DNA from: Ruminococcus sp.
Lineage (GTDB): Bacteria > Bacillota > Clostridia > Oscillospirales > Ruminococcaceae
Assembly: GCA_024697705.1 (NCBI GenBank)
Contig: JAILFF010000021.1
Location: 1 to 25,823 of the forward strand
Direction of reading: 5' to 3'
Length of the DNA stretch: 25,823 nt
The translations under genes and the position numbers were made by a program. Below are positions 15,896-23,342 of the stretch, in pieces. Numbering within the stretch: position 1 is the stretch's first letter; each line of letters begins with the position of its first letter. Below the pieces are notes generated by a model, which saw only the letters and a list, made by a program, of their open reading frames with translations, had not been told where the DNA came from and did no database searches.

Positions 15896-17113
15896 TTATT
15901 GTTGTTTTTCAAGAGCTTCCTTTTCTGCCTTTACTTCTTCATAGGTGCGTATTCGCTTGTCCTTCGGCATGAAAAGGTTTCTCGCCTTTATCATGAATTT
16001 TATGCTGCGGCAGCCGAGAACCTTGCGATAATGCCTGACCTCAGGCAAAAGCACGTCGCGTTCAGCCGCCTTCGGACGCAGCTCGATAAGCTCGCGCTCT
16101 TCCGCATCGGTAACTCCAAACCAGCGGTTCATACAGCCGCGCATCGTTTCGGCTTTCCACTTGTACAGCTCAAGCTCGGAATAGGTTGTTTTTTTGTACT
16201 GTTCCGGATTGCCGTCCTCATGCTCGTATTTCTTGACAAAATCCTCTATCGCCTTTATCATCGCTTCGCGAACCGGTACATATTCGCGGCTGTTTGGCGG
16301 AGGATTCAAAAAATCATATTTGAATTTTCCCTTAAGAAACTCCTTGTAGGTGCAGTGCTTTATCCAGTCGTAATATGGGTCAAATCTGCCTGAAACCGGG
16401 CGCTTGTGACCGTTAGTCAGAAATACCGGCACCTCCATTGCAAGGCAAGGCAAAGCACAGTGCAGACGGCGGGTGACAACACAGCTCGCGTTCTGATAGA
16501 GCGTCAGCAGCTTTATGACCTCCGCCTGACGTTCCTCCCACGAAGCATCGCTTTCACGGTAATCCATGTAGTGGGTAGTTTCTATAATATCGCATTTGTC
16601 GCCGACTATCTCGCGCAGCTTGTCAAGCACGTTTTTCGGAAGGTCGCAGGCGCAGACATACTTGCGCGGCGGCTCCTTTTTCTCCATTTTCGGAAGAGTA
16701 AGAGTTATACAGCCCGAAAAAAAAGAATCTACCCCTATCTCGCGGAATGTTTTCAGTGTGAACTCATCGCGGCAGCCCACGGGACCGTAGGAATTCAGAT
16801 AATCCCCGCCGCAGCCTGTAAAGAACTCGGTCTTGACGGGACTTCCCGCCTGCTGCGCCGCCTGATGATCGGAAAAATGGATCCCCGTAAGCAGCGGCAC
16901 GATATAATCCGAAGGAGGCCAGTTCCATTTTCGCCACATATACCACGCCGACATAATTACCGCCGCGGGCTTGCCGTCGTCGGTCCCGAACTCGTCGAGG
17001 TATTCGCGGTCAAGGAAATAATCGGTATGCGGCAGGTGCTGCATAGCGGCAAATGTCTGTATATCGTCCCCGATGTTTCGGGTCGTTTTATGCATTATCA
17101 CTCCGAATTTCAT
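15896..17113 (-). CDS. Polysaccharide pyruvyl transferase family protein (copy 2)
   Basis: This 405-residue paralogue of the downstream gene aligns along its whole length. Shared segments include MKFG-MHK-T-NIGDDIQ at the start, SAWYMWRKWNWPPSDYIVPL, GCRDEFTLKTFREIGVDSF, CVVTRRLHCALPCLAMEVPV and DPPPNS-like NPPPNSREYVPVREA. Both end in a tail of the form GC-x3-K-x2-I-x-ARN-F-P-DK. It lacks the long coiled coil. GGAGG precedes the ATG at 17113 and the gene follows the phosphotransferase by about 30 bases. The two copies may act on different sugars or form a heteromer. Confidence 0.88.
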   Translation of the reverse strand: MKFGVIMHKTTRNIGDDIQTFAAMQHLPHTDYFLDREYLDEFGTDDGKPAAVIMSAWYMWRKWNWPPSDYIVPLLTGIHFSDHQAAQQAGSPVKTEFFTGCGGDYLNSYGPVGCRDEFTLKTFREIGVDSFFSGCITLTLPKMEKKEPPRKYVCACDLPKNVLDKLREIVGDKCDIIETTHYMDYRESDASWEERQAEVIKLLTLYQNASCVVTRRLHCALPCLAMEVPVFLTNGHKRPVSGRFDPYYDWIKHCTYKEFLKGKFKYDFLNPPPNSREYVPVREAMIKAIEDFVKKYEHEDGNPEQYKKTTYSELELYKWKAETMRGCMNRWFGVTDAEERELIELRPKAAERDVLLPEVRHYRKVLGCRSIKFMIKARNLFMPKDKRIRTYEEVKAEKEALEKQQ

Positions 17114-17142
17114 CTGTCACACACCTCCGTTATTATGGCACT

Positions 17143-18348
17143 TTAACTCTTTTTACCTGTGATATATCTTATTATCCTCTCGGTCGAATGACCGTCGCAG
17201 GCACCCATGAAGCGGTCTCTGAATCGCCCGAGCACCGCCGTATCATACTCTCCATTCAAAGCACGGCGCACGGCTGGAAAAAGCTCCTCCTCGCTGCGAG
17301 TGATCTCTCCGGGAAGAAAATCTCTGTCATATTTATAGTAAAAGCCCCGATAATCATAGAAATCATCAAGATCAGGGACGAAAAATACCATCGGTCTCAG
17401 AAATAGCGAATATTCAAAGATCAGCGAGGAATAATCGGTAATGACCGCATCACTGACAAATAGCAATTCCTCGATGCGCAGCTTATCCGATACATCGAAA
17501 GCAAAGCCGCCACATTCGGGCGGTATGATCGTTTTACGGCGAACAAATCCATGCTGCTTAATCAGAAGCACACAATCATCGCCGACATTATTCATCAGCT
17601 TTTTGATATCGAACATTTCGGGCGGCTGAGCATTATCGGCGTCTCCGCGATATGTCGGAGCGTAAAGCAGCACTTTTTTTCCCTTCGCGGCAGGGACAGT
17701 TTCATAAAGCTTTATAAAAGCTCTGGCGCGGTTTTCTTCATCAAAGAAATAATCGGTACGTGCGATACCGACAGCGCGCACAGGCGAACATCTGCCGAAA
17801 TCCGGACGGTCAAATCCGAAAGCATTATCGAAATGCGGGATACACTCCTTCGAGCTGACGGTAACGAGTGTATAATTGATATGCGCAGGGAAACGTTCAA
17901 GCTCCTCGGGCTCCTGCCCGAAACTTAGTCCCGCGATCGAGTAGCCCCATTTCTTGAAGGCGCCGCAGGAATGCCATGTCTGAACGAGCTTTGTTCCGCG
18001 CCGCAGCTTAAAAGCACCGAAGAGATTGCAGGTATCGTCAACAAATACCGTCCCCGCTGTCGGAAGTATCGTACATAGTTTTAAATACCGCCACAGATAA
18101 CCGAGTCCGCCGCGGTTATTATGAATAAAAAACACCCGATAAGGCAATCCCCTGCTTTTCAGCCCGTTTACTATCGGAATGTAACTGTCGGTAAGCTCGC
18201 CATGTCTGACTTCGCAGAACAAAGTCAGCCTGCAATCGCAGCGGCGCAGGCATGATATATTGTAAACAAAAGGATAAACCGCACGGAACATCAGCGTCTT
18301 GACCGTTCCGCGCAGCATTATTTTTATTGATGTAATTACAGCGCTCAT
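17143..18348 (-). CDS. CDP-glycerol glycerophosphotransferase family protein (TagB/TarB-like)
   Basis: This 401-residue enzyme is the first gene of the cluster and close in length to TagB-type primases that add the first alditol phosphate. Motifs are QTWHSCGAFKKWGY (123-136), YAPTYRG (229-235), LIKQHGF (262-268, where the larger paralogue has IKLHPF) and ITDYSSLIFEY (303-313). It lacks the long N-terminal domain of the paralogue at 10252. A hydrophobic, basic N-terminus (about 5-30) could associate with membrane. No strong ribosome binding site is visible before the ATG. The donor, CDP-glycerol or CDP-pentitol, is unresolved. Confidence 0.9.
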   Translation of the reverse strand: MSAVITSIKIMLRGTVKTLMFRAVYPFVYNISCLRRCDCRLTLFCEVRHGELTDSYIPIVNGLKSRGLPYRVFFIHNNRGGLGYLWRYLKLCTILPTAGTVFVDDTCNLFGAFKLRRGTKLVQTWHSCGAFKKWGYSIAGLSFGQEPEELERFPAHINYTLVTVSSKECIPHFDNAFGFDRPDFGRCSPVRAVGIARTDYFFDEENRARAFIKLYETVPAAKGKKVLLYAPTYRGDADNAQPPEMFDIKKLMNNVGDDCVLLIKQHGFVRRKTIIPPECGGFAFDVSDKLRIEELLFVSDAVITDYSSLIFEYSLFLRPMVFFVPDLDDFYDYRGFYYKYDRDFLPGEITRSEEELFPAVRRALNGEYDTAVLGRFRDRFMGACDGHSTERIIRYITGKKS

Positions 18349-18388
18349 ATTTTATTATTCCATTTTCATGATCCGAATATACCTAATT

Positions 18389-18417
18389 ATTATAGCATAT
18401 TCGGAAAACACTGTCAA
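18389..18417 (-). promoter_or_regulatory. Consensus promoter of the surface-polymer cluster
   Basis: On the minus strand TTGACA (18412-18417) and TATAAT (18389-18394) match consensus with a 17-base spacer. The -10 is enclosed by a perfect 8-bp inverted repeat, CCGAATAT on the upstream side and ATATTCGG on the downstream side. This resembles the CCGAT/ATCGG arms around P1 and P2. It is the only obvious promoter for the roughly 8.8-kb minus-strand cluster. Confidence 0.9.
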
Positions 18418-18526
18418 GCGCCGCAGTAAATAATGACCTATGTTTCGGCGTACTTGCCAAAAACGCTGCAAAACCCACATATTATTTTGCGATTTGATTT
18501 CAGCTGTTTCATGCTCGATTTATTGA

Positions 18527-18554
18527 TTGCAAATAAATAATTAATTCGTATAAT
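18527..18554 (+). promoter_or_regulatory. Possible upstream promoter of the RsbW-like gene
   Basis: TTGCAA (18527-18532) and TATAAT (18549-18554) are spaced by 16 bases. It is weaker than the promoter 50 bases downstream and could be incidental in this AT-rich stretch. Confidence 0.4.
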
Positions 18555-18578
18555 CAATTTACAGACATTTTTATTTCC

Positions 18579-18607
18579 TTGACATATCTCAAAAATTAGT
18601 GTATAAT
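18579..18607 (+). promoter_or_regulatory. Consensus promoter of the RsbW-like gene
   Basis: TTGACA (18579-18584) and TATAAT (18602-18607) match consensus with a 17-base spacer. The predicted start lies about 130 bases upstream of the coding start, giving a long untranslated leader. Confidence 0.88.
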
Positions 18608-18744
18608 ACTTGTATATATATGTAAATCGAAAGCCCGAATATACGGACTATCACAGATATTTATGAAAATACATTTCGGCTGCATCTCATTGCGGCTCGA
18701 ATTGCGGAATACTCTCTTAACTCATTATCTTGGAGGTGTACGAT

Positions 18745-19152
18745 TTGAAAGAACTGACTATTGAAGCAAAGCCCGAAAATACTGACGAGGTCATTGCATT
18801 TATAGATGAACAACTCGAAAAATACGGCTGCGGAATGAGAGAGCAAATGGCTATCGACGTTGCGGTCGATGAACTGTTTGTAAACATTGCCAATTATGCA
18901 TACAGTCCGGAAACGGGATATGCTACGGTGCTTGTCGATGTGCTCAAGGAGCCGCTTACCGTCGAGATCACGTTTATTGACGACGGCAAACAATACGACC
19001 CGCTGACAAACGAGGACCCCGACACATCGCTCCCGCTTGAGGAAAGACCTATCGGCGGACTTGGTATTCTTATAGTGAAAAAGACAATGGACGTTGTGAA
19101 TTATGAGTACAAGGACGGAAAAAACATTCTGACGATAAAGAAACATATCTAA
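18745..19152 (+). CDS. RsbW/SpoIIAB-like anti-sigma switch ATPase
   Basis: A 135-residue single-domain GHKL ATPase of the anti-sigma/serine kinase type. It shows the N-box VAVDELFVNIANYAY (39-53), the G1-type IDDGKQYDP (78-86) and the G2 GGLGILIVKKTMD (104-116). Such proteins bind a sigma factor or phosphorylate a STAS-domain antagonist. Start choice: GGAGGTG at 18732-18738 is a ribosome binding site, so the TTG at 18745 is used; the TTG at 18730 overlaps the binding site itself. No STAS, PP2C or sigma-factor gene is adjacent, so the partner lies elsewhere or the protein has a different role. Confidence 0.88.
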   Translation: MKELTIEAKPENTDEVIAFIDEQLEKYGCGMREQMAIDVAVDELFVNIANYAYSPETGYATVLVDVLKEPLTVEITFIDDGKQYDPLTNEDPDTSLPLEERPIGGLGILIVKKTMDVVNYEYKDGKNILTIKKHI

Positions 19153-19215
19153 GCATTTGATCGGTTGAACAAAAACATACAGAAGATCCCAAAATACCGG
19201 AAAGGAGATCCGAGT

Positions 19216-19353
19216 ATGGATAACACCGAACGCCGCGAGATGATAGCACAGATGCGATCATTCCCGACCATGGAACAAGCCATCTGTTCTCTACGAGAAT
19301 ACGTGTTATGTCGCTCAGTTCTTCATAGTTCAAGAAATTCAGCTTTCAGATAA
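19216..19353 (+). CDS. Small ORF of unknown function (45 aa), possibly a remnant
   Basis: A 45-codon frame beginning MDNTERREMIAQMRSFPTM follows a strong AAAGGAGA ribosome binding site 8 bases upstream. It lies 63 bases after the RsbW-like gene on the same strand. The first 30 residues look like a soluble helical protein; the Ser/Arg-rich end looks less natural, so it may be the truncated start of a longer gene. No family is recognised. Confidence 0.45.
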   Translation: MDNTERREMIAQMRSFPTMEQAICSLREYVLCRSVLHSSRNSAFR

Positions 19354-19388
19354 CGATAGACCTTGACATTAGCGACCGAAAACAAAAA

Positions 19389-19419
19389 AGACCCGCAGGC
19401 AATAGCCTCCTGCGGGTCT
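19389..19419 (-). terminator. Intrinsic terminator after paaK
   Basis: On the minus strand AGACCCGCAGG (19409-19419) and CCTGCGGGTCT (19389-19399) form an 11-bp perfect stem with a 9-base loop, followed by TTTTTTGTTTT. It lies 10 bases after the paaK stop. Confidence 0.95.
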
Positions 19420-19428
19420 GTGCTTTTA

Positions 19429-20664
19429 TCAATCAAATCTTTCGTCAATGACGCGGGCTGTTTTCTTCATGCTGCGCGGAAGAACGCCTATCTCTACTAC
19501 CTTGACTATCGGAGTGAACCCTATGCGGCTCTTGACCTTCTCTGCAATGCGCTTTGCAAGATCGTCAAAATCAACGGAGCCGTTTGTCTCGACATAAATT
19601 CGCATGGTGTCCTTGCCGTCGAGATGGGAAATGCGTATTTGATATTCGCTCGAAATCTCGGGGAACTGTGCAAGCACTTCCTCTATCTGGCTTGGGAACA
19701 CGTTAACGCCCTTGATCTTCATCATATCGTCGGTCCTACCCTTGATGACGTCTATGCGGGGATAGCTTCTTCCGCAGGGGCAGCTGCCGGGGATAATGCG
19801 GGAAAGATCGTGAGTGCGGTAACGGATAAGCGGAGCGCCCTCTTTTACAAGCGTGGTGATGACTATTTCGCCCTCTTCACCGTCGGCAACGGGCTGTAAC
19901 GTTTCGGGGTCGATAATTTCAAGATAGAGATAATCGTCCCAGATGTGCATACCGGTATTGTACTCGCAGTTGATGCCGATGCCGGGGCCGTAGATCTCGG
20001 TAAGTCCGTAGATATCGTAAAGCTCGATGCCAAGCCCTTCGTGTATGCGCTGACGCATTTTGTCGCTCCAGCGCTCCGAGCCGATAACGCCCTTTTTGAG
20101 CTTTATCTGATCTTTTATCCCGCGCTTTTCGATCTCTTCGGTGAGCAGCAGCGCGTAGGAAGAAGTCGAGCAAAGCACCGTGCTTCCGAGATTCACCATC
20201 ATTTCAAGCTGCTTGTCGGTGTTGCCCGGTCCCATCGGGATAGCCATAGCGCCGAGCTTTTCACAGCCGTTCTGGAAGCCGATACCCGCCGTCCACAAGC
20301 CGTAGCCGGGAGTAATGTGTATCCTGTCCTTATTGGTGATACCCGCGACCTCATAGCAGCGCTTGAACATCTCGCCCCAGTCGTCAACGTCCTTTGCGGT
20401 GTAAGGGATTATTACGGGCTTGCCCGTAGTTCCCGACGAAGAATGTATGCGAACGATCTCCTCTTCGGGCGCTGTCATCAGTCCGAGCGGATAAGCATCG
20501 CGAAGGTCTTTTTTCTCCGAGAACGGGAGCTTTAAGAAGTCCTCGGGTGAATTGACCTCCGTAATTCCTGCCTCCTCTAATTTCTTGCCGTAAAAGCTGC
20601 CCGACTTCACGAGCGCTTTTATGCGGTCGTTGACCTGAGCAAGCTGTTTCTCTGTTATCTGCAT
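19429..20664 (-). CDS. paaK: Phenylacetate-CoA ligase
   Basis: This 411-residue member of the ANL adenylating superfamily activates an aryl acid (phenylacetate or a related aryl acetate) with ATP and CoA. Motifs are the P-loop HSSSGTTGKPVIIPYT (74-89), YGLTEIYGPG (219-228), RYRTHD (281-286), the cysteine pair CPCGR (295-299) and GRTDDMMKIKG (309-319). The length is typical of the family. AAAGGA precedes the ATG. The gene is monocistronic, with its own consensus promoter and terminator. No other phenylacetate catabolic genes are near. In anaerobic gut Clostridia such enzymes are often linked to aromatic 2-oxoacid oxidation (indolepyruvate ferredoxin oxidoreductase), which is not seen here. Confidence 0.93.
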   Translation of the reverse strand: MQITEKQLAQVNDRIKALVKSGSFYGKKLEEAGITEVNSPEDFLKLPFSEKKDLRDAYPLGLMTAPEEEIVRIHSSSGTTGKPVIIPYTAKDVDDWGEMFKRCYEVAGITNKDRIHITPGYGLWTAGIGFQNGCEKLGAMAIPMGPGNTDKQLEMMVNLGSTVLCSTSSYALLLTEEIEKRGIKDQIKLKKGVIGSERWSDKMRQRIHEGLGIELYDIYGLTEIYGPGIGINCEYNTGMHIWDDYLYLEIIDPETLQPVADGEEGEIVITTLVKEGAPLIRYRTHDLSRIIPGSCPCGRSYPRIDVIKGRTDDMMKIKGVNVFPSQIEEVLAQFPEISSEYQIRISHLDGKDTMRIYVETNGSVDFDDLAKRIAEKVKSRIGFTPIVKVVEIGVLPRSMKKTARVIDERFD

Positions 20665-20751
20665 TTTGATCGGTCCTTTCGGTTTCTTAATTAATTACAA
20701 ACGTAACAATGCTTTAAGCCGTGATTGAAAAATCAAAGTTATCCATGCGTA

Positions 20752-20780
20752 ATTATATCACTTTTTAATAAAATTGTCAA
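20752..20780 (-). promoter_or_regulatory. Consensus promoter of paaK
   Basis: On the minus strand TTGACA (20775-20780) and TATAAT (20752-20757) match consensus with a 17-base spacer, about 85 bases upstream of the paaK ATG. Confidence 0.9.
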
Positions 20781-20822
20781 TAGGTTACAACGATAATTTG
20801 AATAATAAACAGCAAAAAGGAG

Positions 20823-20854
20823 ATCCCCGATTTCTATTTAAAAAAATCGGGGAT
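20823..20854 (-). terminator. Intrinsic terminator after the alpha-galactosidase operon
   Basis: ATCCCCGATTT (20823-20833) and AAATCGGGGAT (20844-20854) pair over 11 bp with a 10-base loop. On the minus strand the stem is followed by CTCCTTTTT. It lies 7 bases after the alpha-galactosidase stop. The run of A and T around the loop could also aid termination in the other direction. Confidence 0.85.
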
Positions 20855-20860
20855 ATTTGA

Positions 20861-22510
20861 TCAATCCGACAGTCTGCCGTCCTTAAGCAGCCGAAAGGTC
20901 TTCTGCTTTTCGCCGAGCCTGATCGTTATCTCGACCGAAGAGCCTATCATCTCGGCGGAAATTACCTTAGCTCGTTTCATTTTAGCTGCGGCGGAAAGTA
21001 TCTTTTGAGCTTTGGAAGAATAAGCGCTCACATCATCGGAGGTGAAATAAACGCTCCCGCAGAGATGATTTATCACGGCAAGCGACTGCTTCTGACAATG
21101 CAGCAGCTTCAAGTCGTCGTCGCGGAGAAGATAAACATCGGGGTCGTTAAGGAAAGCCCTTCCGTCGAGCTGACGGCGGAAGATGGTGTTCAGCATCGAA
21201 TTTTTCGTCGAAACACGTTCGCGGTGGGTCATTTGCATGAGCCGCGAATCGTTCCAGTCAAGCCCGACATCGCAGCCGATACGGCAGTAATCCGCCTTGC
21301 CGAAAGCGGGAGCAAGCGGCACTCCGCAGGCAAGCAGCAGCTTATCGCCTACGCACTCACGCAGAAAATCCATTGCTTCGCACATGATCTGTCCGCGTGA
21401 ACGACCGTTCTGCGGCACCTCACAGACGGCGTAGAGAAAATCAAGCTTTACAAAATCAAAGCCCCATTCGTCGAGCACGGTCTTGAACACTCTTTTTAAG
21501 TATTCGCGAACCTCGGGAACATAGAAATTCAGCACATACGCGCCGCTCCAGTTGCAGCCCGCGGGGATAGGCTCTCCTGTCTTGTCTTTAAGCAGCCATT
21601 CGCTCTTGGTGCGGAAAATATCCGAATCGCGCTCGCAGACGAAGGGCGCGAGCCACAAGCCCGCAAGCAGATCGCGTGAATGAATCTCATCGGCAATGGG
21701 AGCCAAGCCGTCGGGGATCTTACGCAGATCGGTACTCAGCCAGTCGCCGACAGCCGTCTGCCAGCCGTCGTCTATCTGGAAGATATCGGCGCACGTATTG
21801 CTTTTGGCAAGCGCCTTTAGATCGTGCAGCAGCTTGTATTCGGCAATGTCCTGATAATGCCGATACCAGCTCGTATACCCCGAAAGCGGCAGAACGTCGG
21901 GCTTTTTTACACCCATAAGCTCGAAATATCTGTCAAATACAGTATCTTCGCCGCCCTCAAGCATTGCGATGTCAAGCGCCGTAAAATGCTCCCCGTAAGC
22001 CGCGCCCTCGCAGTCAAGGCGAAGAGTAAGCTCCTCCTGCGCCGCGGAATAGCTTATCACCGTAAAGCCGTTTCTTTCCGAAAGCGAACCGATAAGCAGA
22101 TACTCCTTATCCTTGCGCACATAGCAGTAGGAAAAGCCGTGTAATTCTCCCGGAAGATTCGGGTACTTTACAAAATTGTAATCGCCGTATTTGTCAAAAT
22201 TATACTTTCTCACCTGCGAACGGGGGATACCGTTAAGACCGCGCATTTTGTCGTCGGAATCGTACTCGCGGCTGTCCGTCCACGACTGATAGCCGTTAAA
22301 GAACAGCTTGTCCTCGTAATCGGTAACGAGCGTTGTTCTTATACAGATGCTGTCGAACATCATTTCATTAAAAGGCTCAATTTCAAGAGTTATGCGTTCC
22401 TTAGATTTTTTCAGCCGTGCGGAGAACACCTCGCAGCTGTAATTGTCAACGACTATGTATGTTTTTCCGCCGGTGCGTATCTCGGCGGTAAAATCAGTCG
22501 GTCGGTTCAT
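20861..22510 (-). CDS. GH36-like alpha-galactosidase
   Basis: A 549-residue clan GH-D glycoside hydrolase. The barrel carries SGYTSWYRHY (210-219), ADIFQIDDGWQ (241-251), the nucleophile motif FVKLDFLY with Asp357, and the acid/base region YCRIGCDVGLDWND with Asp414. The N-terminal 200 residues form the beta-sandwich typical of GH36. There is no signal peptide, so it acts in the cytosol on imported alpha-galactosides such as melibiose or raffinose. It is shorter than classic GH36 enzymes (about 700 residues), closer to Thermotoga-type short forms. GAGGAGG precedes the ATG. It is the last gene of the operon, 31 bases after the ankyrin gene. Exact substrate is inferred from family and transporter context. 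Confidence 0.9.
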   Translation of the reverse strand: MNRPTDFTAEIRTGGKTYIVVDNYSCEVFSARLKKSKERITLEIEPFNEMMFDSICIRTTLVTDYEDKLFFNGYQSWTDSREYDSDDKMRGLNGIPRSQVRKYNFDKYGDYNFVKYPNLPGELHGFSYCYVRKDKEYLLIGSLSERNGFTVISYSAAQEELTLRLDCEGAAYGEHFTALDIAMLEGGEDTVFDRYFELMGVKKPDVLPLSGYTSWYRHYQDIAEYKLLHDLKALAKSNTCADIFQIDDGWQTAVGDWLSTDLRKIPDGLAPIADEIHSRDLLAGLWLAPFVCERDSDIFRTKSEWLLKDKTGEPIPAGCNWSGAYVLNFYVPEVREYLKRVFKTVLDEWGFDFVKLDFLYAVCEVPQNGRSRGQIMCEAMDFLRECVGDKLLLACGVPLAPAFGKADYCRIGCDVGLDWNDSRLMQMTHRERVSTKNSMLNTIFRRQLDGRAFLNDPDVYLLRDDDLKLLHCQKQSLAVINHLCGSVYFTSDDVSAYSSKAQKILSAAAKMKRAKVISAEMIGSSVEITIRLGEKQKTFRLLKDGRLSD

Positions 22511-22540
22511 AACGGGTTTTCCTCCTCTTTTATTGAGATT

Positions 22541-23314
22541 TTATTTTTCTATCCGTATCATTCTGTCCTTAATATACTTTTGTATAACTGCTCTTGTATG
22601 TGCGGTGCGGTCGATATCGCCCTTTTGCACAGATGTATGCTTTTTTCCTCTGAGCGTAAATTCTCTTATGACATCTTCTTTGGGAACAAAATCATCTATG
22701 AACAGCGAACGGTTTTCCATTTCCGGTTCGTCAGCCGGCGGGTAGTGACTGCTGACAGCCCATTTGGCAAGATCGGCTCCGTAACGGATAAGAGTATCAA
22801 GCATTTTTACAAGATATTCTTCCGCTTCATTCTGAGTAAAAGGGTATGCTTTCCGATTATCCAGAACTCTTTCTGCGGCGTGAACGCAGGCATTCAAGGC
22901 GCTCATTCCGTTTGAAGCCTCCTTATTGACATCGGCTCCGCGCCCGCAGAGCATTTCAAAAACAGAAAATGCGCGACAAGCGTTTTGCTTGTGCTTGTCA
23001 ATATCTTCCTTTGAGGATAAATTGCCGCAGCATAAGCAAAACATCACCGCTCCGACAGCGTCATGCAGTAAGGGACATCTCAGAGAAGTTTCCACGTCCT
23101 CACTTTCCATAAAATTTACGTCCGCGCCATGTTCGATAAGTAATTTGGCAATATCAAACGCACATATTTTGATCGCGACCTGTAACGGAGACTGTCCCGC
23201 GTCCTTTTTGGGCGGCGGAAGAGAAACAGAGTTTATAGCTTCGGGAGAGGCTTCGATAACAGCCCTCACCTGCTCCAAGTCGTATTGTCTTATGGCTTTA
23301 AACAGTTTTTTCAT
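22541..23314 (-). CDS. Ankyrin-repeat protein
   Basis: A 257-residue protein with ankyrin repeats. Clear units include SPLQVAIKICAFDIAKLLIE then HGADVNF (about 42-68), FEMLCGRGADVNK followed by GMSALNACVHA, and MLDTLIRYGADLAKWA. There is no signal peptide, so a cytosolic protein-binding role is likely. The C-terminal 60 residues are charged and unrecognised. AAGGGG lies 10 bases before the ATG. It sits between the symporter and alpha-galactosidase genes with short gaps on each side, so it is co-transcribed with sugar-use genes, an unexpected place for an ankyrin protein. Confidence 0.85.
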   Translation of the reverse strand: MKKLFKAIRQYDLEQVRAVIEASPEAINSVSLPPPKKDAGQSPLQVAIKICAFDIAKLLIEHGADVNFMESEDVETSLRCPLLHDAVGAVMFCLCCGNLSSKEDIDKHKQNACRAFSVFEMLCGRGADVNKEASNGMSALNACVHAAERVLDNRKAYPFTQNEAEEYLVKMLDTLIRYGADLAKWAVSSHYPPADEPEMENRSLFIDDFVPKEDVIREFTLRGKKHTSVQKGDIDRTAHTRAVIQKYIKDRMIRIEK

Positions 23315-23342
23315 ATACAGAGCCCCTTTGTGAAAAAAGCAT

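Larger units (their letters stand above)
18418..18744. other. Intergenic region between divergent transcription units
   Basis: No reading frame here looks coding. The stretch is AT-rich and holds two candidate plus-strand promoters (listed separately) and a leader of about 130 bases before the RsbW-like gene. No convincing riboswitch fold or repeat was recognised in the leader. Confidence 0.6.

Noticed and set aside
19389..19401. Thirteen-base match (GCCTGCGGGTCTT on the minus strand) between the paaK terminator and the 3' end of the tRNA-like gene
   Set aside because: Short GC-rich match explained by a terminator stem and an acceptor stem of similar composition; no wider homology.
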